NCBI RefSeq assembly: GCF_049472655.1
Contig: NZ_JAQNCS010000001.1
Span: 124,001 to 188,000, forward strand
From: Deferribacter abyssi
GTDB taxonomy: Bacteria; Chrysiogenota; Deferribacteres; Deferribacterales; Deferribacteraceae
Direction of reading: 5' to 3'
Length of the DNA: 64,000 bases
Below are positions 57,990 through 64,000 of this stretch, piece after piece. Within the stretch, counting starts at the first letter, position 1. Each line of letters opens with the position of its first letter. Both the position numbers and the translations under genes were made by a program. A model generated the notes under the pieces. The model did no database searches, was not told the DNA's origin, and worked only from the letters and a program-made list of their open reading frames with translations.

Positions 57990-59801
57990 CTAATCACCTT
58001 TTTCTATATAATCAATTATTTTTTTTGCGATTTTCAAAGGGATTTTACATTTGTTTACTAAATCTTCAGTTGAAATATTTTTATTAACATAAATATCAGG
58101 AAAAGCTTTCAAAACTTTTTTTGCTGTTTTTTCTCCAACCCCTTCTAAACTCATCAAAGGTGACATGTTAATATGCTTCAATAATAATTTCCTTTGATAC
58201 TCAATGGCAAACCTATGGGCTTCATCTCTTAATTTTTGTAGAAATAGAAGTATGTCATCATTCTTTTGAAACATTATCGGATTTTTTCTACCTGGTATAA
58301 ACACTTCTTCTTTTGAAATTGATTTTTTATAATCCTCTTTTTTTGATCTACCTTTTGCTATGGCAATAAAACTTCCTCGTACCCCTGCATCTTCAAATCC
58401 TTTTAAGGCACTTTTAAGTTGTCCTTTCCCACCATCAACTATATACAAATCTGCTAAAGACTCTTTCCCTTCTTTAATTCTAACCCCTTTTCTAAAAAAA
58501 AGTTCATAAATGGCTGCAAAATCATCATTTTTTACTGATTTTATTTTATATTTTCTATATTTGCTTTTGTTAAACTTTCCTTTTTCATAAGCAATAGAAA
58601 CACCTACAGTAAAATCACCGTTAAAATGAGAAATATCTACACATTCGATATAATCTGGGATTTTAGACAAATTAAATTTTTCAGTTAACCTGCTTAATAA
58701 AACCTTTTCTGATATTTTAGTTTCGCAATATTTCTTAAATGTAATTTCCAAGTTTCTTTCAGCAAAATTAAGCATATCTTTTTTTAATCTCTTCATCATT
58801 TTTATTTTTTTATCTTCAAAAAGTGATTTTATTGCAGATTCTAACACATCAGAATAAATCACATTTTTATTGAAAATAATCACAAATTTTTGTGGTTTAC
58901 TTCTTTTTTCATAATAGTACTGGCTTACAAAGCTTATAACATCATCCATATCTAGACTCATTTCTAAAAAATTATTATCAATTCCGATAATTTTTCCTCC
59001 TCTCACAAAGATATATATTACTCCGCAAATGTCTTCATTTATTTTTTTAAAGTAAAAGATATCAAGGTTTTCATTATCAGCTAAAACAGCAACCTGTTTC
59101 AAAGATAACTTTTTTAATCCTTCTATTCTATCTCTTAATTCAGCTGCTTTTTCAAATTCAAGCCTTTCAGATGCTTTAAGCATTTCTTCTTTTAAATATT
59201 TTTCCACTTCATTAATCTGCCCATTAAAAACTTTAATAATATTCTCAACATTTTTCATATATTCAGTTCTGGATATAAGTTTTTCGCAAGGGCCACTGCA
59301 CTTTTTAATCTGATAATTTATACATATTTTACTCTTTTTAAATGTTGTTTCATTACAAGTTCTTATTGGAAAAAGCTTTAATATTTCTTTAAGTAAACCT
59401 CTAACATCCCCTACATTTACAAATGGACCTATATATTTACCATCTTTGTCAATTCTTCTTGAAATAAGTATTTTTGGATATTCATGATTTGTAAGTTTTA
59501 AATAGGGATAACTTTTTGAGTCTTTTAGCAAAACGTTATATTTTGGTTTTTCATTTTTAATAATATTTGCCTCAAGCAGTAATGCTTCTACCTCATTGGA
59601 TGTTACAATAAACTTTAAATCTTTTGCCTCTTTTAATATAAGGTTTGTTTTTATAGTTTTATTTCCTTTTGTAAAATAAGAGCTAACTCTTTTTTTTATG
59701 TTTTTAGCTTTTCCCACATAAATAGGTTTATTTTCTATATTAAGAAAAATATATACACCAGGTAACTCAGGAATAATATCTAATTTTATTTTTTTCATCA
59801 T
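57990..59801 (-). CDS. uvrC: UvrABC excinuclease subunit C
   Basis: 603 residues. The GIY-YIG 3'-incision domain begins ELPGVYIFLNIENKPIYVGK followed by AKNIKKRVSSYF. A Cys cluster (ICINYQIKKCSGPC), the UVR motif (LEFEKAAELRDRIEGLKKLS), the RNase H-like 5'-incision domain (IECVDISHFNGDFTVGVSIA, DLYIVDGGKGQLKSALK, RDEAHRFAIEYQR) and a C-terminal HhH pair (LEGVGEKTAKKVLKAFPDIY) follow. ATG 59801 gives the normal family N-terminus; ATG 59846 would add 15 residues. Alone on the minus strand. Confidence 0.95.
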   Translation of the reverse strand: MMKKIKLDIIPELPGVYIFLNIENKPIYVGKAKNIKKRVSSYFTKGNKTIKTNLILKEAKDLKFIVTSNEVEALLLEANIIKNEKPKYNVLLKDSKSYPYLKLTNHEYPKILISRRIDKDGKYIGPFVNVGDVRGLLKEILKLFPIRTCNETTFKKSKICINYQIKKCSGPCEKLISRTEYMKNVENIIKVFNGQINEVEKYLKEEMLKASERLEFEKAAELRDRIEGLKKLSLKQVAVLADNENLDIFYFKKINEDICGVIYIFVRGGKIIGIDNNFLEMSLDMDDVISFVSQYYYEKRSKPQKFVIIFNKNVIYSDVLESAIKSLFEDKKIKMMKRLKKDMLNFAERNLEITFKKYCETKISEKVLLSRLTEKFNLSKIPDYIECVDISHFNGDFTVGVSIAYEKGKFNKSKYRKYKIKSVKNDDFAAIYELFFRKGVRIKEGKESLADLYIVDGGKGQLKSALKGFEDAGVRGSFIAIAKGRSKKEDYKKSISKEEVFIPGRKNPIMFQKNDDILLFLQKLRDEAHRFAIEYQRKLLLKHINMSPLMSLEGVGEKTAKKVLKAFPDIYVNKNISTEDLVNKCKIPLKIAKKIIDYIEKGD

Positions 59802-59933
59802 ATGAAAACTAACAAAATTTTTTAAAAAGTAAATATTAACTTTCATTATTCAAAAAACTCTTGCAGACTCCTTTATTTGTTAGGAAATTCAAAATAATGA
59901 AAAATGTTCATTTTACCTATGGTTAACACCAGC

Positions 59934-59961
59934 TTGACAATCAAACAAAATTATGTATATT
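59934..59961 (+). promoter_or_regulatory. Strong promoter of the TAXI-TRAP operon
   Basis: Perfect TTGACA (59934-59939), 16-nt spacer, TATATT (59956-59961). The short leader carries GGAGGT before ATG 59989. An AATGAA/TTCATT inverted repeat lies ~20-40 nt upstream and could be an operator. Confidence 0.65.
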
Positions 59962-59988
59962 GATTTCAAAATTCCCATGGAGGTAGGT

Positions 59989-60984
59989 ATGAAAAAACTT
60001 TTATCAATTATTGCAGTTTTCCTATTTGTTGTATCACTTTCGCCTGATGCTTTCAGTAGGATGAAGTTTGTAACAATAGGAACAGGTAGTGTAACAGGTG
60101 TTTACTACCCTACAGGTGGTGCTATTGGCCGTATTGTTAACAAAAAATCAAAAATTTATGGTCTTAAAGTAACAGTTGAGTCTACAGGTGGCTCAGTTTA
60201 TAACATCAATGCTGTTTTAAGTGGCGACCTAGAATTTGGTATTGCGCAATCCGACAGACAGTATCAAGCTTGGAACGGACTTGCAGAATGGAAAGAAAAA
60301 GGTCCACAAAAAGCTTTAAGAAGTGTTTTCTCTATTCACCCAGAATCTATTACATTAATTGCTAGAGCTGATGCAGGAATTAATTCACCATCAGATCTAA
60401 AAGGTAAAAGAGTGAATATTGGTAATCCAGGTTCTGGTCAGCTTCAAAACTCAAAAGATGTTCTTGCAGCATTTGGCCTTACTGTAAATGATATAAAAGC
60501 TGAATACGCAAAAGCTGTTGAAGCACCTGGCCTTCTTCAAGACGAAAGAATCGATGCATTTTTCTACACAGTTGGTCATCCAAACGGTAATATTAAAGAA
60601 GCTACATCTGGTAGAATTAAAGTAAAACTTGTTCCAATTACCGGAGAAGGTGCTGAAAAACTTGTTACAAAATATCCTTACTATGCAAAATCAATAATTC
60701 CTGTGAAGTTTTATCCAAATGCTGTTAATAAAGAAGATGTTCCATCTGTTGGTGTAAAAGCTACATTTGTAACATCAAAGAATGTTGATGCTAAAATAGT
60801 TTACGCTATCACTAAAGAAGTTTTTGATAATCTAGACAAGTTCAAAAAACTTCACCCAGCATACTCTGTACTTACTAAAGAAAATATGCTTCAAGGGTTA
60901 ACAGCTCCTATACATAAAGGTGCTTTAAAATATTACAAAGAAGCTGGTTTAATAAAATACATCAGAAAAGATCTTATTCAGTAA
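59989..60984 (+). CDS. TAXI-family TRAP transporter solute-binding protein
   Basis: 331 residues. Signal peptide MKKLLSIIAVFLFVVSLSPD..FS (residues 1-23). The mature protein has the TAXI signature FVTIGTGSVTGVYYPTGGAI, then VESTGGSVYNINAVLSGDLE with FGIAQSDRQYQAWNG, and SDLKGKRVNIGNPGSGQLQN. It binds a small carboxylate (dicarboxylates or glutamate/glutamine in known cases) for the TRAP permease encoded next. The ATG at 59989 has GGAGGT 5 nt upstream; the upstream ATG at 59953 overlaps the promoter. Confidence 0.93.
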   Translation: MKKLLSIIAVFLFVVSLSPDAFSRMKFVTIGTGSVTGVYYPTGGAIGRIVNKKSKIYGLKVTVESTGGSVYNINAVLSGDLEFGIAQSDRQYQAWNGLAEWKEKGPQKALRSVFSIHPESITLIARADAGINSPSDLKGKRVNIGNPGSGQLQNSKDVLAAFGLTVNDIKAEYAKAVEAPGLLQDERIDAFFYTVGHPNGNIKEATSGRIKVKLVPITGEGAEKLVTKYPYYAKSIIPVKFYPNAVNKEDVPSVGVKATFVTSKNVDAKIVYAITKEVFDNLDKFKKLHPAYSVLTKENMLQGLTAPIHKGALKYYKEAGLIKYIRKDLIQ

Positions 60985-61014
60985 CAACTCAGTTCTTCTG
61001 TTAAGATTATGAAG

Positions 61015-61036
61015 GAGAGGGCAAACCCCCTCTCCT
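61015..61036 (+). terminator. Attenuator-type terminator between TAXI protein and permease genes
   Basis: GGAGAGGG (61015-61022) pairs with CCCTCTCC (61029-61036), 6-nt loop, then TATTTTTAT. It looks like an intrinsic terminator, but the permease follows 26 nt later in the same direction with no clear new promoter. Partial read-through would keep permease levels below the binding protein. Confidence 0.75.
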
Positions 61037-61061
61037 ATTTTTATGTATAAATGGGGGTACC

Positions 61062-63095
61062 ATGAGCTCAGAAAACGTTAAAAAAGCACAAGAAATATTA
61101 AAAGAAGAAACTGGTGAATTAAGAGAATTTAGACCTCATGAAAGAGTGATTTTTGACTCAATAGCTGTAGGTTGGGCTTTTTTTCAATTATCTTTAGCTA
61201 GTTTCTTAATATTGAACAGTACTTACGTTAGAGCAATACACTTAGCATTTGCTTTAGCTTTAGTGTTTCTTTCTATACCTTTCTTCAAAAAGCCTAAAAA
61301 AATATTAAGATTTCTAAGTGTTACTGATAAAATTCCTCTTATTGACTATATTTTTGCGATTGCGGGTGTCGTTACAGCTTTATACATCGTCATTGATTTT
61401 AACGGTATAGCAATGAGAGCAGGTAGCCCCCTAACAAGAGACGTAGTGTTTGGCTTATTATTAATAGTATTATTGTTAGAAGCCACTAGACGTTCCATTG
61501 GACCTGCTCTTTCAGTAATTGCAATAGTTTTCTCTTTATACGCATTTTTTGGCCCTTATATGCCTGAGGTGCTTGCATATAAAGGAGTTTCACTTACTAA
61601 ATATGTCAATCAAATATCATTATCAACAGAAGGAATCTTTGGAATTCCGTTAGGAGTTTCTGCTTCTATAGTTTACTTGTTTGTTTTATTAGGTTCGATG
61701 CTTGATAAGGCAGGAGCCGGAAAGTTTTTTATTGACTTAGCAGTTTCTCTACTGGGTAAATATAAAGGAGGTCCCGCAAAAGCTGCTATTGTTTCAAGTG
61801 CATTAACCGGTTTAGTTTCTGGTTCTAGTATCGCTAATATAGTAACAACAGGGACTTTTACTATTCCATTAATGAAAAGCGTGGGTTATCCTGCGAAAAA
61901 AGCTGCTGCAACAGAAGTAGCTGCAAGTACAGACGGTCAGCTCATGCCACCAATTATGGGAGCAGCAGCCTTTATAATTGCTGAATACGTAAATGTACCA
62001 TACATAGAAGTTGTTAAAGCTGCTGCTATACCAGCTTTTGTTTCATATTTTGCTCTATTTTTTGTTACACATCTTGAAGCTAGTAAGCTAGGTTTAAAAG
62101 GATTACCAAAAGAACAGTTGCCTAATTTTTATAAAACATTAAAAAACGGTTTACATTATACCATACCAATAGGTATGCTTGTTTATGAATTAGTAGTATT
62201 AAGACATTCACCTGAACTTGCAGCATTTAGAGCAATTATTGTTCTTACCATAATGATTTTTATTCAAGAATTTGTTAAGGCCAGAAGAAATGATAAACAA
62301 AGTGAAAATTGGTTAAAAAATGCTTTAAGTATCATTAAAAGTGGTTTCATTGGTGGTTCAAGAAATATGGTATCAGTTGCCCTTGCTACTGCTTCAGCAG
62401 GAATAATTGTAGGGCTTGTTAATACAGGAATCGGTAGTATGATTACTGAAATAGTGGAAAATCTCTCTCAAGGTAATATTTTCTTGTTACTTATAATTAC
62501 AGCTATTGCAAGTTTACTTTTGGGTATGGGGCTTCCAACCACTGCAACATATATTGTTATGGCATCACTTACAGCTCCTATTATTGTAGAAGTTGGAGCA
62601 AAATATGGTTTCTTTGTGCCATTGATGGCGGCTCATCTTTTCTGTTTTTACTTTGGTATTCTTGCTGATGATACACCACCTGTAGGCCTTGCATCGTACG
62701 CAGCTGCTGCATTGGCAGACTCTGAACCTATTCCAACAGGTTTGCAAGGTTTTCTTTATGATATGAGAACAGCCATTATACCATTTATGTTTGTGTTTAA
62801 TCCTGATCTTATATTGCATCAAGTTTACAGTTGGCCATTGGGGATTTTAATCTTTATAATGGCTGTCTTTGCAGCTTTTGCTTTTACAAGTGTACTTCAA
62901 GGGTGGCTTGTTATACGCAATAAGTGGTTTGAGATTCCTATTTTGCTTGCATCAGCGTTGATTTTGTTTAATCCAGAAATACTTATCTACTTTTTGAAAA
63001 TAAGTCCAACATATAAGTATTATATGTATATTCCTGGCCTTGCACTTTTTATGTTAGTAGTAATTGAACAAAAAATTAGAGAGAAATTTGTATAA
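61062..63095 (+). CDS. TRAP transporter fused permease (4TM + 12TM)
   Basis: 677 residues, highly hydrophobic. The small (DctQ-like) and large (DctM-like) subunits are joined in one chain as usual for TAXI systems. Typical blocks: FFGPYMPEVLAYKGVSLTKY, SLSTEGIFGIPLGVSASIVY, GLVSGSSIANIVTTGTFTIP, KKAAATEVAASTDGQLMPPI, LLLGMGLPTTATYIVMASLT and FYFGILADDTPPVGLASYAA. It uses the Na+ or H+ gradient to bring in the solute caught by the TAXI protein. Followed by a strong terminator. Confidence 0.95.
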   Translation: MSSENVKKAQEILKEETGELREFRPHERVIFDSIAVGWAFFQLSLASFLILNSTYVRAIHLAFALALVFLSIPFFKKPKKILRFLSVTDKIPLIDYIFAIAGVVTALYIVIDFNGIAMRAGSPLTRDVVFGLLLIVLLLEATRRSIGPALSVIAIVFSLYAFFGPYMPEVLAYKGVSLTKYVNQISLSTEGIFGIPLGVSASIVYLFVLLGSMLDKAGAGKFFIDLAVSLLGKYKGGPAKAAIVSSALTGLVSGSSIANIVTTGTFTIPLMKSVGYPAKKAAATEVAASTDGQLMPPIMGAAAFIIAEYVNVPYIEVVKAAAIPAFVSYFALFFVTHLEASKLGLKGLPKEQLPNFYKTLKNGLHYTIPIGMLVYELVVLRHSPELAAFRAIIVLTIMIFIQEFVKARRNDKQSENWLKNALSIIKSGFIGGSRNMVSVALATASAGIIVGLVNTGIGSMITEIVENLSQGNIFLLLIITAIASLLLGMGLPTTATYIVMASLTAPIIVEVGAKYGFFVPLMAAHLFCFYFGILADDTPPVGLASYAAAALADSEPIPTGLQGFLYDMRTAIIPFMFVFNPDLILHQVYSWPLGILIFIMAVFAAFAFTSVLQGWLVIRNKWFEIPILLASALILFNPEILIYFLKISPTYKYYMYIPGLALFMLVVIEQKIREKFV

Positions 63096-63104
63096 AAATA
63101 TAAT

Positions 63105-63133
63105 AAAAAAGGTGGCTAAAAGCCACCTTTTTT
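63105..63133. terminator. Bidirectional Rho-independent terminator
   Basis: AAAAAAGGTGGCT (63105-63117) pairs with AGCCACCTTTTTT (63121-63133) around AAA. It has A-runs and T-runs on both sides and so serves both the TRAP operon (plus) and the UspA gene (minus), which end 9 and 6 nt away. Confidence 0.92.
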
Positions 63134-63139
63134 TATTAA

Positions 63140-63586
63140 CTACTTTCTCGTTATCAAAACACTTATAGGTGCTCTCCTAGTGATTTTTTCTGCTGTACTA
63201 CCATAAAAGAATTTCTTAATACTTGTTTTACCATGTGAACCTATGACAACTAAATCGTAATCCCCTTTTTCAATTTCCAACAAACCTTCAACATAAGGAA
63301 TACCTCTACGTATTAAATGGTTTACTTTTAATTCATCAAGCAAAGGAAGCTTTTTATGAATATCTTGTAGTTGTTCTTCTATTTCAATATCTATTTTTTC
63401 TTTTATTTTCTCGTACTCAGAATCTGTTAAATAAAGTTTTATCTGACTTTCATCATGAGCTACATGCAATATTGTAAGCTCACTATTACAAAATTTGGCA
63501 ATATTTGCTGCAACTCTAACAGCATTTAGTGAATCTTCACTGAAGTCTGTCATAACCAAAATATGTTTATAGATAGAATTTGTCAT
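63140..63586 (-). CDS. Universal stress protein (UspA family, ATP-binding type)
   Basis: 148 residues. HILVMTDFSEDSLNAVRVAA at the start and the ATP-binding G-2x-G-9x-G-S motif in GSHGKTSIKKFFYGST near residues 117-132, then ITRRAPISVLITRK. Such proteins respond to stress and energy state. A GGAGGTG site precedes ATG. It is adjacent to, but convergent with, the TRAP transporter; UspA proteins are often linked to TRAP systems. Confidence 0.93.
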   Translation of the reverse strand: MTNSIYKHILVMTDFSEDSLNAVRVAANIAKFCNSELTILHVAHDESQIKLYLTDSEYEKIKEKIDIEIEEQLQDIHKKLPLLDELKVNHLIRRGIPYVEGLLEIEKGDYDLVVIGSHGKTSIKKFFYGSTAEKITRRAPISVLITRK

Positions 63587-63704
63587 ACAACACCTCCAAT
63601 TTATTAATTCACTATAACATATTATCTCAATGTCGTCACCACATTTTTATTAACAACGATAGCTCAAACAATATTTAGAAAATATAACTATAACAAATAT
63701 AAAA

Positions 63705-64000
63705 TTATCTTTTTGTTGACATATAATACTCTTCTAAAGCTCTAAGCAATTCAGGTAAAAGCTGCTTTTTCCTAGAAAGCACTTTTGGTAGATAGAAGGT
63801 AAATTCATTGATTTTTCTATAAATCATCAGCTTTTCTACAGGTTCAAAACCGGTTGATAATAGGTAACTATTCTCATTTATTATGTCAGTAACAAGCAAC
63901 ATAGCCCAGTCTAGTCTTTTATCATTCTTTGTTTTTTCTAGTTCACTTAATAAATCATAATAAACTTCGTTATAATCCTCTAGAGTAACCACTTCAACCT
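63705..64000 (-). CDS. Manganese-dependent inorganic pyrophosphatase/DHH phosphoesterase, C-terminal DHHA2 part (partial)
   Basis: The frame is open to the right edge of the window, so only the last ~98 residues are present. LDWAMLLVTDIINENSYLLS and the C-terminal LPKVLSRKKQLLPELLRALE match the DHHA2 domain of family-II inorganic pyrophosphatases, where the SRKKQ motif binds the substrate phosphate. The catalytic DHH domain lies beyond the window. The GTG at 63992 is an internal codon and not a real start. Confidence 0.8.
   Translation of the reverse strand, partial: VEVVTLEDYNEVYYDLLSELEKTKNDKRLDWAMLLVTDIINENSYLLSTGFEPVEKLMIYRKINEFTFYLPKVLSRKKQLLPELLRALEEYYMSTKR

Overview
This is a strongly AT-rich bacterial window with dense genes, many 1-60 nt overlaps and clear GGAGG-type ribosome sites. 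Gene content points to a Gram-negative, motile or surface-sensing bacterium with an outer membrane (TraF/OmpP1-like protein, Wzz-like protein, RlpA). It has the diaminopimelate route to lysine, a TAXI-type TRAP transporter, glucosylglycerate osmolyte genes and selenium use. The combination and protein style look most like Deferribacteres (Deferribacter/Calditerrivibrio-like), but that is inference and no rRNA is present to confirm it. No tRNA, rRNA, CRISPR array, insertion sequence or prophage was recognised.

Layout. 1-1619: 3' end of dnaE, then thiD. 1625-7262 (minus): CBS protein, thiG, thiH, rlmD-like methyltransferase, ogt, and a C45-type Ntn hydrolase fused to TPR-like helices, all tightly packed. 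7424-9829 (minus): TraF-like outer-membrane protein and a Wzz-type protein. 10246-11012: a cysteine-cluster protein and a decayed C-terminal relic of a GspF/PilC gene. 11112-15344 (minus): mglB, mglA, rng, rlmE, larB and a small membrane protein in one run. 15417-18241 (plus): acyl-ACP thioesterase-like protein, a secreted protein and a tiny membrane protein with an in-frame UGA that looks like a selenoprotein. 18464-22692 (minus): zinc-ribbon protein, polar amino acid ABC transporter and a RACo-like ferredoxin protein. 22912-31082 (minus): a chemosensory operon (CheW, MCP, CheA-REC, CheB, a divergent protein, CheR-TPR). 31130-34468: AI-2E family permease, argJ and argC. 34741-36919: a MinD/FlhG-type ATPase fused to YcgR-like, PilZ and DUF4388 domains, then a DUF167 protein. 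37025-40875: lysA-dapF-dapA-dapB with promoter and terminator. 40924-45264: rhomboid protease, SDH-type serine protease, gpgP-gpgS and a cobalamin adenosyltransferase. 45524-49406: recJ and relA/spoT. 49436-50213 (minus): anti-sigma-like kinase and STAS protein. 50397-53042: a selenium-type LysR regulator, mnmH and rlpA. 53134-57938: GntR regulator, ATP-grasp enzyme, KamA-like radical SAM aminomutase and M20 peptidase. 57990-59801 (minus): uvrC. 59989-63095: TAXI TRAP transporter. 63140-64000 (minus): UspA protein and the C-terminus of a Mn-dependent pyrophosphatase.

Most interesting points. (1) A 51-residue candidate selenoprotein at 18086-18241, with a UGA codon followed at a suitable distance by a perfect 6-bp hairpin with a G-containing loop; the selenium-type LysR/mnmH pair elsewhere in the window makes selenium use credible. 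(2) A GntR / ATP-grasp / KamA-like / M20 cluster whose aminomutase lacks both lysine-binding aspartates, suggesting an undescribed beta-amino-acid pathway. (3) A four-part MinD-YcgR-PilZ-DUF4388 fusion joining a positional ATPase to c-di-GMP sensing. (4) A chemosensory operon without CheY, carrying a degenerate phosphatase-like partner, in the same window as mglA/mglB. (5) Several genes whose -10 box lies 3-8 nt before the ATG, suggesting leaderless transcripts.
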